64,000 nucleotides of DNA from CAIKZZ01 sp035604595 (GCA_035604595.1 DATNIE010000029.1:1-64000), one strand, 5' to 3'. Positions 17,089 through 31,838 are shown, counted from the first letter of the stretch. Translations and numbers: made by a program. Notes: a model not told the origin generated them from the sequence alone.

Positions 17089-18381
17089 TTACTCGATCGC
17101 GGCCTGCCGGACCGATTCTGCGACCGCAGCGTGCACGGCCGGATCCAGCGCGCCGGGTACCAGGTCCGCCCCCGGCGCGAGGTCGGCGATAGCACGGGCG
17201 GCGGCCATCAGCATGCGGTCGGTGAACTGGGAGGCGCGCGCCTCGAGCGCGCCTTTGAACAGCCCCGGGAAGCCGAGCACGTTGTTGATGCCCTTGCCGT
17301 CGGCTGCGAACACCGCACCGTGCGCCAGGGCGAGGACCGGCTCGATCTCCGGGTCCGGATTGGAGAGGGCGAATATCACCTGGCCGGGCCGCACCATTTC
17401 CGGTCGAATCAAACCCTTGACGCCGGTCGTCGCGATGACGATGTCGCACGAAGCCATGATCGCCTCAAGCGTCGCGCGCCGGCCGCCGAGCGTTTCGAGC
17501 CGGTCGAGGGCGAGAGGATTGCGGTCCGCGCCAAAGATCCGCTCGGCACCGTGGGCACGCAGCAGGCGGACGATGCCGCAGCCGGCGGCGCCGAGGCCGA
17601 TCTGTCCGATGACGCTGTCCTCGAGCCGTCGCTCCAGACGCCGCAGCGCGTTGTGCAGCGCAGCCAGTACGACGACGGCCGTGCCGTGCTGGTCGTCATG
17701 CAGCACCGGCTTGCGCAGGCGCTGACGCAATTGAGATTCAATCTCAAAGCAGGCGGGCGCCGCGAAGTCCTCCAGCTGAATGGCGCCAAAGGACTTCTCG
17801 ATCGACGTGACGGCCGCAACGACGCGCGCCGGGTCCTTCTCGTCGACCAGGATTGGAATACCGTTGATTCCGACCAGCGATGCGAACAGTGCCGCCTTGC
17901 CTTCCATGACCGGCAGTCCCGCGAGCGGCCCGACGTCGCCGAGCCCGAGGACCGCCGTGCCATTGGTCACGACTGCGACGGTGCGCCCGAGGCTCGTGTA
18001 GTCGTACGCGCAGGCAGGATCAGTGCGGATCGCGAGGCACACGCGTGCGACACCCGGCGTGTAGACATCGCGGAGCACCTGGTTGGTGTTGATCGGCAGG
18101 CTGGCCGACATCCGGATCTTGCCGCCGCGATGACTGTTGAACACCCGGTCCGACTTGCCGATGAAGCGCGCGGCAGGCAGCTTGGCGAGCCGTTGATACA
18201 GGCCAGGATCCGCGGCCTCGTCCATCTCGAGCGTGATCTCCCATAGCGTGCGTCCCTGGTCGCGCTTGAGCTCCTGCAGGTGGTCGATCGTGAGCCCGGC
18301 CTCGGCAATCACCTGTAGCACCGCCGCGAGACTTCCGGGCTGGTGTATCGTCTCGATCATCAGGATCTCTGGGATCTTCAT
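17089..18381 (-). CDS. malic enzyme with N-terminal ACT domain
   Basis: Malic enzyme (430 residues from the ATG at 18381, with a strong GGAGGGAG upstream) oxidatively decarboxylates malate to pyruvate. Residues about 5-80 form an ACT-like regulatory domain (HQPGSLAAVLQVIAEAGLTI). The catalytic part starts at VYTPGVARVC, with the catalytic Lys in VMEGKAAL, metal ligands around LEDFAAP and VLHDDQHGTAVV, and the dinucleotide motif GLGAAGCG. Cofactor preference is not obvious. The ACT domain suggests allosteric control by a small ligand. Confidence 0.9.
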   Translation of the reverse strand: MKIPEILMIETIHQPGSLAAVLQVIAEAGLTIDHLQELKRDQGRTLWEITLEMDEAADPGLYQRLAKLPAARFIGKSDRVFNSHRGGKIRMSASLPINTNQVLRDVYTPGVARVCLAIRTDPACAYDYTSLGRTVAVVTNGTAVLGLGDVGPLAGLPVMEGKAALFASLVGINGIPILVDEKDPARVVAAVTSIEKSFGAIQLEDFAAPACFEIESQLRQRLRKPVLHDDQHGTAVVVLAALHNALRRLERRLEDSVIGQIGLGAAGCGIVRLLRAHGAERIFGADRNPLALDRLETLGGRRATLEAIMASCDIVIATTGVKGLIRPEMVRPGQVIFALSNPDPEIEPVLALAHGAVFAADGKGINNVLGFPGLFKGALEARASQFTDRMLMAAARAIADLAPGADLVPGALDPAVHAAVAESVRQAAIE

Positions 18382-18717
18382 CGCTCCCTCCGGCGGCGGC
18401 CGAACCGCCACGCCTGCGCAAAGACTATCGCATGCGGTTTGGCCGTGGGCACCGCGCCTGCACAGAGCCATCGGTCAAGCGCGGTGCACGCGATCCCGCC
18501 CTCCCGACCGCGGTCGGCCAATGGCCGCCGCGGGTCGGCCAGCCGGAGCGCGCATGATGAACCGCTGCGTGCGAGATCGTGGCCAGCCGCGCACCGGTCC
18601 CCGTCCATCGCCGCTGCCGCCGCCCGAACCATTGTCCAACGCGCAGGATTGGCGTAACCTCGCCCGCCCCGGCGCTTGGAGGCGCCCGGACCCTAGACGC
18701 CCTGGAGGACCCTGAAG
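18382..18717. other. 336-bp divergent gap, malic enzyme / lipoprotein
   Basis: GC-rich throughout; it must hold the promoters of two divergent genes, but no convincing -35/-10 pair, operator or small gene was seen. A strong Shine-Dalgarno (GGAGGACC) precedes the downstream lipoprotein start. Confidence 0.3.
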
Positions 18718-19332
18718 ATGAAGCGCATTCATTCATTGAAGTTTTTGGCCGCACTGGCCGCGAGCCTCGTCCTCGCTGCCTGCGCCAGTCAGCAGGAGCC
18801 TGCCAAGAAGCTGCTGGCCGATGTGGAATCGGCGGTCACGGCGGCCGGCGCCGATGCCCAGCAGTATGTCCCCGACCAGGTCGCGTCCGTGACCCAGAAG
18901 CTGGGGGATCTCAAGGCCGCGTTTGACAAGCAGGATTACAAGGCCGTGGTCGAGGGCGGGCCGGCGGTCCTCACCGAGGCCAAGGCTCTCGCCGATGCGG
19001 CGGCTGCGAAGAAGAAGGAAGTGATGGACGCGCTGAACGCCCAGTGGAGCACGTTCTCGACGACACTGCCGCAATCCGTGGCGGCGGTCGAAGCGCGCGT
19101 CGCCGCACTTGGCAAAGGCAAGAAACTGCCGGCCGGAGTCACCAAAGACGCCGTGGCGAGCGCCAAGTCGGGTCTCGACGAGGCGAAGGCGGCATGGATC
19201 GAGGCCAGCACCGCGTTCGGCTCGGGCAACGTTCAGTCCGCGGTCGACAAGGCCAAGGCCGTCAAGGCGAAGCTCGACGAGGTTGCCGCCAAACTCGGCA
19301 TGAGCGGCGACGCCGCGAAGCCGGCCGGCTGA
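18718..19332 (+). CDS. helical lipoprotein of unknown function
   Basis: The 204-residue protein begins with a lipoprotein signal (lipobox LAAC, Cys21) preceded by a good GGAGGA ribosome site. The mature part is almost entirely Ala/Lys/Asp/Val-rich and predicted helical, with long heptad-like stretches (residues 28-100 and 140-195). It resembles the loose group of helical lipoproteins with tandem hairpins; no catalytic motif is visible. Location is probably the periplasmic side of a membrane. Confidence 0.7.
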   Translation: MKRIHSLKFLAALAASLVLAACASQQEPAKKLLADVESAVTAAGADAQQYVPDQVASVTQKLGDLKAAFDKQDYKAVVEGGPAVLTEAKALADAAAAKKKEVMDALNAQWSTFSTTLPQSVAAVEARVAALGKGKKLPAGVTKDAVASAKSGLDEAKAAWIEASTAFGSGNVQSAVDKAKAVKAKLDEVAAKLGMSGDAAKPAG

Positions 19333-19503
19333 CAATCGCCGGCGCACACGCGCCGCTGGTCGAAACGGGCTGCGTGCCTCGGCGCGCGGCCTGTTTTCGT
19401 GCGTGGCCCCAGGCCTGCGAGCCCCGCGGCAAAATGTTCGGGCTATGATCGTGCGGCCGACATCCCGACGCGCGGGATGACGCCGCAGCTTCAGGAGCCC
19501 TTC

Positions 19504-20712
19504 ATGCCCGCCTCACGCCCCGACGCACCACCCAGCCAGCGCAGCGCGACCTCATCCCTCGACCCGCTCGACCTGTACGGAGTGCGCGACCAGCTCAGCG
19601 AGGAGGAGCGCATCGTACAGGACGCGGTGGCGCGTCTCGTCGACGAAAAGGTGCTGCCTGTCATCCAGCAGCATTTCGAAAATCACACCTTCCCACGCGA
19701 ACTCGTGCCCGAGCTCGCCGGCCTCGGTCTGCTCGGCTCCTCGCTCGAGGGCTACGGCTGCGCCGGCATGAACGCGGTGTGCTACGGGCTGATCTGCCAG
19801 GAGCTCGAGCGCGGCGACGGGGCGATCCGCAGCTTCGTCTCGGTCCAGTCCTCGCTGTGCATGTACCCGATCTACTCCTACGGCAGCGAGGACCAGAAGC
19901 AGCAGTACTTGCCCCGGATGGCGCGCGGCGAGCTGATCGGCTGCTTCGGTCTGACCGAGCCGCACGGCGGCTCGGACCCGGGCAACATGAAGACGCACGC
20001 AAAGCGCCGTGGCCGGGACTGGGTCATCAATGGTGCCAAGATGTGGATCACGAACGGCGCGATTGCCGACCTGTGCGTCTGCTGGGCGCAGACTCCAGAG
20101 GGCATCCGTGGCTTCATCGTGGAGACGGACACCCCCGGGTTCTCGGCGCCGGCAATCGAGCACAAGTTCAGCCTGCGAGCATCGGTGACGAGCGCGCTGT
20201 ACTTCGACAACGTGGTTGTGCCGGAGCGGAACGTGTTGCCGGAGGTCGTGGGACTCAAGGGACCGCTGTCGTGCCTGACACAGGCTCGCTACGGAATCAC
20301 CTGGGGCGTGACCGGCGCTGCGCAGGCATGCCTCGCGCAGGTGCTCGAGTACACCAAGGACCGAGTGCTGTTCGGCCGGCCGCTCGCGGCCAATCAGGCA
20401 ATCCAGATCCGGCTCGCCGAGATGAGTCGCAAGATCACGCTGGCGCAGCTGCTGTCTCTGCAGCTCGGGCGACTGAAGGACGCGGGCAGGATGAAGCCGG
20501 GCCACGTGTCGCTCGCCAAGTGGAACAACTGCCGTGCGGCGATCGAAGTCGCCCGCGATGCGCGCGACATGCTCGGAGGCTTCGGCATCAGCGCCGAGTA
20601 TGTGCCGATCCGGCACATGCTCAACCTCGAGAGCGTGATCACCTATGAGGGGACCGAGACGGTGCACCAGCTGACGATCGGGCGCGAACTGACGGGCTTC
20701 AATGCGTTCTAG
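19504..20712 (+). CDS. gcdH: acyl-CoA dehydrogenase, glutaryl-CoA dehydrogenase type
   Basis: A FAD-dependent acyl-CoA dehydrogenase of 402 residues. The ATG at 19504 has AGGAG six bases upstream; the ATG at 19477 is an alternative. Family motifs: GCFGLTEPHGGSDPGNM, KMWITNGAIAD, ARYGITWGVTGAA, the FAD segment DMLGGFGIS and the catalytic Glu382 in YEGTETVHQLTIGRELTG. The Arg in the TQARYGI context and the ending fit glutaryl-CoA dehydrogenase (glutaryl-CoA to crotonyl-CoA, lysine/tryptophan breakdown), though a short-chain acyl-CoA dehydrogenase is possible. Confidence 0.85.
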   Translation: MPASRPDAPPSQRSATSSLDPLDLYGVRDQLSEEERIVQDAVARLVDEKVLPVIQQHFENHTFPRELVPELAGLGLLGSSLEGYGCAGMNAVCYGLICQELERGDGAIRSFVSVQSSLCMYPIYSYGSEDQKQQYLPRMARGELIGCFGLTEPHGGSDPGNMKTHAKRRGRDWVINGAKMWITNGAIADLCVCWAQTPEGIRGFIVETDTPGFSAPAIEHKFSLRASVTSALYFDNVVVPERNVLPEVVGLKGPLSCLTQARYGITWGVTGAAQACLAQVLEYTKDRVLFGRPLAANQAIQIRLAEMSRKITLAQLLSLQLGRLKDAGRMKPGHVSLAKWNNCRAAIEVARDARDMLGGFGISAEYVPIRHMLNLESVITYEGTETVHQLTIGRELTGFNAF

Positions 20713-20887
20713 CGGAGCGCCGCATGTTCGGACGCGCGACCGGACCGGACGCGGCCGTTCTGACTCCACCTACCGGCGAGGACCGCGCGCCGTGCGTTGC
20801 TCGAGGTCACTGCCGGTGCCGGCGACACCTCCTCGCGCGGGCGCAATGGTTATAAAATCACCTGTCTCGCCGCCTTCGGCCTCGACG

Positions 20888-21988
20888 ATGACCGCAATGC
20901 ATGCCATCGACCACGCCCGCACGTCGACCCGGCTGTTGTGCCAGCGGTTGGTCGCGTGCCTCGCCACGGCGCTCGTCGTGCCGCCAGCGACCGCCGCGCC
21001 GGCTGGCGATGCGGCCTATGCCGTCGTCGACCGCTGGATGCCGGGAGGAGCAGGCGGCTGGGATTACCTGACAGCCGATGCACCGCGACACAGACTGTTC
21101 GTCACGCGCGGGGATCGGGTCGAGGTCCTGGACACCGACTCGGGCAAGGTGATCGGTGCCATAGCAAACACGGCCGGTATCCACGGGGTCGCGCTCGCTC
21201 CGGACTTGAAGCGCGGCTACACGAGCAACGGCCGGGCGAATTCGGTGACGGAATTCGATTACGACACACTTGCCGTGCTGCGCGAGGTTGCGGTTCCCGG
21301 GGCGAACCCCGACGCGATCCTGTACCAGGCGCTGGGCCATCACCTGTTCACGTTCAATGGCCGCAGCAAGGATGCGACTGTCTTCGATGCGCGCACGCTG
21401 GCGGTCATCGCCACGCTGCCGCTGCCCGACAAACCCGAGGCCGCGGTCGACGACGGCAACGGTCGTGTCTACGTCAACATCGAGAGCGAGCAGGGCCAGC
21501 TGGCGGCGATCGACACCGCGACGCTCGCGCTCGCGGCGACCTGGCCGCTGCCTGGCTGCACGCGCCCGACCGGACTTGCGCTCGATTCGGCCAACGGCCG
21601 GCTGTTCTCGGTCTGCAGCAGCAACGTGATGGCGGTCACGGACGCGAAGACCGGCCGACAGGTCGCGCGCGTCCCGATCGGGGCTGGCCCGGATGCGGCC
21701 GCGTACGATGCTGCCCATCGCCTCGTGTTCAGCTCGAACGGCGAGGGTACGCTGACGGTCGTCCGCGAGGTTTCGCCGGACGAGTTCTCCGTCGCGGCGA
21801 TAGTCACGACCCAGCGCGGCGCGCGCACGATGGCGCTCGATCCGGCGACGCGCCGGATCTACCTGGTGACGGCGGACTTCGGCCCGGCGCCGCCGGCGAC
21901 TCCCGAGCAGCCACACCCGCGGCCGGCGCCGCGACCGGACAGCTTCACGGTGCTGGTCGCAGCCCCAGGCGTGGCCCGGAAGGAGTGA
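20888..21988 (+). CDS. secreted YncE-like beta-propeller protein
   Basis: The protein has repeated blades of the form V-x-D-T-x-S/T-x-x-V-I/A, such as VEVLDTDSGKVIGAI, ATVFDARTLAVIATLPLP and VMAVTDAKTGRQVARVPIG, the pattern of YncE/lactonase-type seven-bladed propellers. From the ATG at 20888 it has 366 residues with a signal peptide ending PATAAPAG. ATGs at 20846 and 20897 are also in frame. A TTATAAAAT at about 20850 could be a -10 element if the later start is used. Ligand or substrate unknown. Confidence 0.75.
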   Translation: MTAMHAIDHARTSTRLLCQRLVACLATALVVPPATAAPAGDAAYAVVDRWMPGGAGGWDYLTADAPRHRLFVTRGDRVEVLDTDSGKVIGAIANTAGIHGVALAPDLKRGYTSNGRANSVTEFDYDTLAVLREVAVPGANPDAILYQALGHHLFTFNGRSKDATVFDARTLAVIATLPLPDKPEAAVDDGNGRVYVNIESEQGQLAAIDTATLALAATWPLPGCTRPTGLALDSANGRLFSVCSSNVMAVTDAKTGRQVARVPIGAGPDAAAYDAAHRLVFSSNGEGTLTVVREVSPDEFSVAAIVTTQRGARTMALDPATRRIYLVTADFGPAPPATPEQPHPRPAPRPDSFTVLVAAPGVARKE

Positions 21989-22171
21989 TCGACTCGGCAC
22001 GGTCGCGCGCCGCCGACGCCCCTCGGCTGTTAAAGGGCCGTTTCTCGGACAGTTGCTGCGACCGACCGGCGGCCGGCACCGGCGACATCAGCGAAATTGC
22101 TGGCGTTCACCGCGCTTCGTTGCCCAAAATTGCGCGCCGGCCATCGGCCGGAACGCCCGGAGATTGACCTC

Positions 22172-22834
22172 ATGCAAATCGTACGGGAGCCGCGGCTCCG
22201 CCCGATCGCCATCTACGAGCTGCACCCGACCCAGATCACGGTCGGCATGCGTGAGGTCCGTGCCAAACGCAAGAGCTGGCGGGACGCCGGTCACAAGGCG
22301 AGATTCCTCGGCAAGCACCTGATCCCCGTGATTCACGGGTACAAGGACCGTTACTACGTCATCGACCACCATCACCTCACGCGCGCGCTGTACGAGGAGG
22401 GGGTCCGGCATATCGCGATCCTGGTGGTCGCGGACTTGAGGAAGCTCGAGAAGGAAGCGTTCTGGACGTACCTCGACAACCGCGGGTGGCTGCATCCGTA
22501 CGATGCACGCGGCCGCCGCCGGCCATACACCGAGTTGCCGCGACGCGTGACGGAACTCATTGACGATCCGTACCGCAGCCTCGCCGGGGAGCTGCGTCGC
22601 GCCGGGGGGTTTGCCAAGGACACGGCCTCATACAGCGAGTTCCTGTGGGCCGACTTCCTGCGTCGCCGCATCAAGCGCAGCCGCGTGGTGGACAACTTCA
22701 CTCAGACGCTCGAGGTGGCGCTGCGACTCGCGAAAAGCGAGGACGCCGATTACCTGCCCGGCTGGTGCGGGCCTGTGCCGCGCGAGACCGGACCGGTACG
22801 CGGCGCTCGTGGCCGACCATCCGCGGCCGATTGA
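22172..22834 (+). CDS. ParB-like (ParBc_2) family protein, probably frameshifted at the 3' end
   Basis: The 220-residue product matches the ParBc_2-type putative ParB-like proteins: LHPTQITVGMREV, then GKHLIPVIHGYKDRYYVIDHHHLTRAL and DLRKLEKEAFW. Chromosomal ParB HTH and partner motifs are absent, so this is not a partition protein. The last 16 residues use poor third-position GC, whereas a neighbouring frame stays open with good codon use to 22910, suggesting a one-base insertion near 22787. An alternative upstream start at 22097 is unlikely. Confidence 0.7.
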   Translation: MQIVREPRLRPIAIYELHPTQITVGMREVRAKRKSWRDAGHKARFLGKHLIPVIHGYKDRYYVIDHHHLTRALYEEGVRHIAILVVADLRKLEKEAFWTYLDNRGWLHPYDARGRRRPYTELPRRVTELIDDPYRSLAGELRRAGGFAKDTASYSEFLWADFLRRRIKRSRVVDNFTQTLEVALRLAKSEDADYLPGWCGPVPRETGPVRGARGRPSAAD

Positions 22835-22916
22835 ACTCGTCCCCAGAGTCGAGGACATCGCACCCGGAAAGGCGCCGTCGCAGCGTGCGGCGCTGAGCTC
22901 CGTCGGCTGACGCGGG

Positions 22917-24227
22917 TCAGGCGCGCTTCGCTTCCCGCGCCGATCCGGCCACCTCGAGCAGCGAGCGCTCGAGGATGTCGAGGCCTTCAGCGATGATCGC
23001 CTCGCTCGCGGTCAGCGGCGCGAGGAATCGGATCACATTCGCCCGTGTGCCGCAGGACAGGATCAGCAGCCCATTCGCCGCCGCGCGCTGTACCAGGGCC
23101 TTCGTCAGATCCGGGTCCGGTTGGCCCGCGTCACCGTTCTTGACGAGCTCGAGCGCGACCATCGCGCCCAGGCCGCGCACGTCGCCGATGCAGCTGAGCC
23201 CATGCTTGCCGCGCAGGCTGTTGAGGCGCTGCTTCAGCACGGCGCCGATTGCCTGCGCGCGCCCGCACAGGTTCTCCTTGTCGATGACCTCGAGCACCGC
23301 AAGCGCTGCGGCACAGGAAATTGGGGAGCCGGCGTAGGTTCCACCGAGCCCGCCGGGAGCCGGCGCGTCCATGATCTCCGCCTTGCCGATGACACCCGAC
23401 AGCGGGAATCCTCCGGCCAGGCTCTTCGCGACCGCCATCAGGTCCGGCTCGATGCCGGCGTATTCGATCGCAAACAGTTTGCCGGTCCTGGCGAACCCGG
23501 TCTGCACTTCGTCGACGATGAGCACGATCCCGTGCTCCGTCGCAATGCGCCGGAGCTCGCGCAGGAACTCGACTGGCGCCGGGTAGAACCCGCCCTCGCC
23601 CTGCACCGGCTCGATGATGATCGCCGCGACCTGCGAGGGGTCGACGTCCGCCTTGAACAGCGTCTCGAGCGCATGCAGCGACTCGCTGGGTGACACGCCC
23701 AGATACTCGGCCGGGAACGGCAGATGAAAGATCTCGCCCGGCATCGGGCCGAAGCCGGCCTTGTACGGGGCGACCTTGCCGGTCAGCGCCATCGCGAAGA
23801 ACGTGCGGCCGTGAAACGCGCCGGAGAAGGCGATGACGGCGCTGCGCTTGGTGTAGGCGCGCGCGATCTTGACCGCGTTCTCGATGGCCTCGGCGCCGGT
23901 CGAGAACAAGATCGTCTTCTTGGGCGTCGGCCCGGGCGCGAGGCGATTGAGGCGGTCGGCCAGGCGCACGTAGCTCTCGTATTGCGTTACCTGAAAACAG
24001 GTGTGCGAGAACTTCTCCAGCTGCGCGGCCACCGCGGCCTTGACGGTCGGGTGCAGATGCCCGGTGTTGAGGACCGCAATGCCGGCGGCGAAGTCTATGT
24101 AGCGCTTGCCCTCGACGTCCCACTGCTCGGCATTGCCGGCCCGGGCCGTGAACACCGGCAGCAGACTCGCGACGCCGCGAGGCAGGGCCGATTCGCGCAG
24201 TTTCTGCAATTCCGCATTGGTAGTCAT
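22917..24227 (-). CDS. gabT: 4-aminobutyrate aminotransferase
   Basis: A class III PLP aminotransferase of 436 residues converting GABA and 2-oxoglutarate to succinate semialdehyde and glutamate. Motifs: FSTGAEAIENAVKIAR, IIIEPVQGEGGF, VDEVQTGFARTG and the PLP Lys268 in MAVAKSLAGGFPLSG. Length and sequence match GabT more than ornithine or acetylornithine transaminases. No gabD lies nearby. It converges on the ParB-like gene. Confidence 0.92.
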   Translation of the reverse strand: MTTNAELQKLRESALPRGVASLLPVFTARAGNAEQWDVEGKRYIDFAAGIAVLNTGHLHPTVKAAVAAQLEKFSHTCFQVTQYESYVRLADRLNRLAPGPTPKKTILFSTGAEAIENAVKIARAYTKRSAVIAFSGAFHGRTFFAMALTGKVAPYKAGFGPMPGEIFHLPFPAEYLGVSPSESLHALETLFKADVDPSQVAAIIIEPVQGEGGFYPAPVEFLRELRRIATEHGIVLIVDEVQTGFARTGKLFAIEYAGIEPDLMAVAKSLAGGFPLSGVIGKAEIMDAPAPGGLGGTYAGSPISCAAALAVLEVIDKENLCGRAQAIGAVLKQRLNSLRGKHGLSCIGDVRGLGAMVALELVKNGDAGQPDPDLTKALVQRAAANGLLILSCGTRANVIRFLAPLTASEAIIAEGLDILERSLLEVAGSAREAKRA

Positions 24228-24401
24228 GATGGGCGTTGCTCCCGGTCGAGCGTGATCGCGGGCCAGGCGGCCGCGTTTCCACAGAGTAGCAGCGTCATGA
24301 CCGCTGAGTCGACCGCGACCGGACAAGGCCGCGGTCGGCACACCGATGCGCGATCACCGATCATACGGCCGAGCACTGCTCGCCGACGGGCAGCGATCGC
24401 C

Positions 24402-25421
24402 TCAGATCAGCTTGACCAGCTGCTTGCCGAAATTCCGGCCCTTCAGCAGCCCGAGAAACGCGCCGGGCGCGCTCTCGAGTCCGGCGGACACCGACTCGCG
24501 GTACTTGATTGCGCCGCTCGCGACCCCGGAGCCCAGCTCCGCGAGCGCCTTCGGCCAGATGCCGGGATGCTCCGAGACGATGAAACCCTGCACCTTGAGG
24601 CGCGACATCAGGATCAGCGCCGGGTAGCTGAGCGGCAGCGGCGCGCCGTCGTAGCCGGCGATCATGCCGCACATCGCGATCCGGCCGAAGGCGTTCATCC
24701 TGAGCATGACTGCATCGAGAATCATTCCGCCGACGTTCTCGAAGTAGCCGTCGATACCCTTGGGCGTCGCCTCGCGCAGTCGCGCGCCGAACTCCTTCGG
24801 GTCGGGCGCCGCCTTGTAGTCGATGCACGCATCAAAACCGAGTTCGTGGACGACATAGCCGCATTTCTCGGAGCCACCCGCAATTCCGACGACGCGACAG
24901 CCTTTGGCTTTCGCCAGCTGCCCGACGACACTGCCGACGGCGCCCGAGGCGGCGCTGACTGCCACGGTCTCGCCGGCCTTCGGCTCGCAGATGACGTTGA
25001 GGCCGTACCACGCCGTGACGCCGGGCATGCCGACCGCGCCGAGATACGCCGACGGAGCGATGCGGCTCACGTCGACCTTGCGCACCGCAGTCCCATCGCC
25101 TCCGTCCGCGACGGCATACTCCTGCCAGCCGCCGGCGCCGACGACCGTGTCGCCGACCGCGAAGCCCGGATGGCGGCTGGTGATGACTGTGCCGACGGTT
25201 CCGCCGATCATGACCTCGTTGAGCGGCTGCGGCGCAGCATAGGACTTCTGCTCATTCATGCGGCCGCGCATGTAGGGGTCGAGCGACAGGTACTGGTGGC
25301 GCACCAGTACCTGCCCCGGGCCCGGGTCCGGGACCGGGACCGACTCCAGCCGGAAGTTGTCCTCGCGGGCCGCACCGCTCGGGCGCGAGGCGAGCACGAT
25401 GCGCCGATTGATTGCCGACAT
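24402..25421 (-). CDS. NADP-dependent MDR oxidoreductase (CurA/PTGR family)
   Basis: A zinc-independent medium-chain dehydrogenase/reductase of 339 residues. SLDPYMRGRM and GGTVG near the N terminus, the nucleotide motif SAASGAVGSVVGQLAK and the ENVGG segment place it with leukotriene B4 12-hydroxydehydrogenase/curcumin reductase enzymes, which reduce the C=C bond of enones using NADPH. Substrate here is unknown. The ATG at 25421 gives the typical MSAINRRIVLASRP start. It stands 46 bp downstream of gltD on the same strand. Confidence 0.88.
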   Translation of the reverse strand: MSAINRRIVLASRPSGAAREDNFRLESVPVPDPGPGQVLVRHQYLSLDPYMRGRMNEQKSYAAPQPLNEVMIGGTVGTVITSRHPGFAVGDTVVGAGGWQEYAVADGGDGTAVRKVDVSRIAPSAYLGAVGMPGVTAWYGLNVICEPKAGETVAVSAASGAVGSVVGQLAKAKGCRVVGIAGGSEKCGYVVHELGFDACIDYKAAPDPKEFGARLREATPKGIDGYFENVGGMILDAVMLRMNAFGRIAMCGMIAGYDGAPLPLSYPALILMSRLKVQGFIVSEHPGIWPKALAELGSGVASGAIKYRESVSAGLESAPGAFLGLLKGRNFGKQLVKLI

Positions 25422-25467
25422 GCGCGACTCCTGATGCCGATCGGGGCAGCCTCGCCCCGGCCTTACC

Positions 25468-26897
25468 TTACGCCGCGCGTACCGCCGTGGCGACGCCGAG
25501 CAACTCAAGAATGCCGGCGGCGGCCTCGCGGCCCTCGAACACCGCCGTCACGACGAGGTCGGAGCCGCGCACCATATCCCCGCCGGCGTACACCTTCGGA
25601 TTCGTGGTCGCGAAGCGCTGCGGCCCGTGGGTCGTGACCCGCACCCGGCCGTTCGGGTGCAGTCCGATGTCGTGCCGGGCCAGCCACGCCGGCGGGCTCG
25701 GCAGGAACCCGAAGGCGACGAGGACCGCGTCCGCCTCGATGATCTGCTCGCTCCCCGGGATCGGCTCGACGAGCCGCCGGCCGCGCGGTCCCGGGGCGCC
25801 GAGCCGTGTCTCGACGACCTTGACCCCGTGTACTCGGCCATCGCCAAGGATCGCCACCGGCTGGCGGTTGAACAGGAACGTGACGCCCTCATCGAAGCTG
25901 TTCTTGTAGTCGCGCCGCGAGCCCGGCATGTTCTCCTCGTCGCGCCGGTAGGTGCAGGTGACGCTGGTGGCGCCCTGGCGGATCGCCGTGCGGTTGCAGT
26001 CCATCGCCGTATCGCCGCCGCCGAGCACGACGACCCGCTGGCCCCTGAGGTCGATGAAAGAGCCGCCGCCCGTCGCGAGTCCCAGCTCGCGGTTGATGTT
26101 GGAGACGAGGTACGGCAGCGCCTCGATCACGCCGGGCAGGTCCGCACCCGGAAATTCGCCTTTGACCGACGTGTAGGTCCCCATGCCGAGGAACACCGCG
26201 TCGTACTCGGCGAGCAGGGTCGCGAACGGCAGATCGCGGCCAATCTCGACGCCGAGCCGGAACTCGACCCCCATCTGCTCCATCAGCGCGCGGCGCGTCT
26301 CGACGACCTCCTTGTCGAGCTTGAACGGCGGAATTCCGAAGGTCAGCAGCCCACCGATTCGCGGGTAGCGGTCGAATACGACGGGCCTGACGCCGTGACG
26401 CACGAGGATGTCGGCGCAGCCGAGTCCGGCGGGTCCGGCGCCGACGATGGCCACGCGCTTGGCCGTCGGCCGCACGTGCGACATGTCTGGCCTCCAGCCG
26501 GCCTTCAGCGCCTCGTCGGTGATGTAGGCCTCGATCGTGCCGATCGTCACCGCGCCGAGGCCGTCGTTCAGCGTGCAAGCGCCCTCGCACAGACGGTCCT
26601 GAGGGCAGATCCGGCCGCACATTTCGGGGAGCGAGTTCGTCTGGTGCGAGAGCTCCGCGGCTTCGAACAGCTTGCCCTGCTCGATCAGCTTCAGCCAGTC
26701 CGGAATGTAGTTGTGGACCGGGCACTTCCATTCGCAGAACGGGTTGCCGCAGCCAAGGCACCGTCCGGCCTGCTGCGCAGCCGACTTCGGATCGACCGGC
26801 GCGTAGATCTCCCGGAAATCGCCGATCCGCGCCTCGACCGGACGCCGCGCCGGCTCGGTGCGCGGGATGTTGAGGAACAGCAGGTTTCGGTCGGCCA

Positions 26898-26898
<1 letters not shown>
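25468..26898 (-). CDS. gltD: glutamate synthase small subunit
   Basis: GltD supplies electrons from NADPH to GltB. The 476 residues contain an N-terminal Fe-S domain with two Cys clusters (CLGCGNPFCEWKC and CGRICPQDRLCEGAC), FAD-binding GAGPAGLGCAD and NADPH-binding GGGDTAMDCNR. Its ATG overlaps the gltB stop by one base (TGATG), so translation is coupled. Confidence 0.97.
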
Positions 26899-31427
<4,529 letters not shown>

Positions 31428-31838
31428 CCACGGCCCCCGGCGCCCGTCGCCGGGCGTTCTTGCAGTGCCCGGAACTATGCGGGTGGGTCGGATCACGGTC
31501 AATGCTGCAAAGCAACATGCGTGCTGCGATGCAGCGATCCAGCGTCAGCACCGTAATTGCAGGCGAGGGGCCGCCAGTATCACCGGGCAGGGGCGACCCC
31601 ACCGACCTGCATCGGCGGCGACTGGAGGTCTCACGCACGTTGTGGGAAGTTTGTCCGACGTTTCCATGTCGGGGCGTGACCCGCGCCACGCATGTCTTGA
31701 TCACCGGCTCCCGCCTGAGGGTGGCTGGCTCCGGTACGTGATGGACCTGGCGCGGGTGGTCAATCATTCCGACAGGAACGGATGCCGGCGGGGCGGCGAA
31801 TGGAACGGAGCCTCGCCATCTACACGAGAGAGCCAGTC
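31428..31838. other. 411-bp divergent gap, gltB / membrane protein
   Basis: No gene was recognised. The segment 31501-31540 has GCTGCA and TGCAGC half-sites flanking a GCAA/TTGC-rich stretch, possibly the gltB control region, but no clear promoter was found and no sigma-54 motif is visible. Short reading frames look like chance. Confidence 0.3.
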
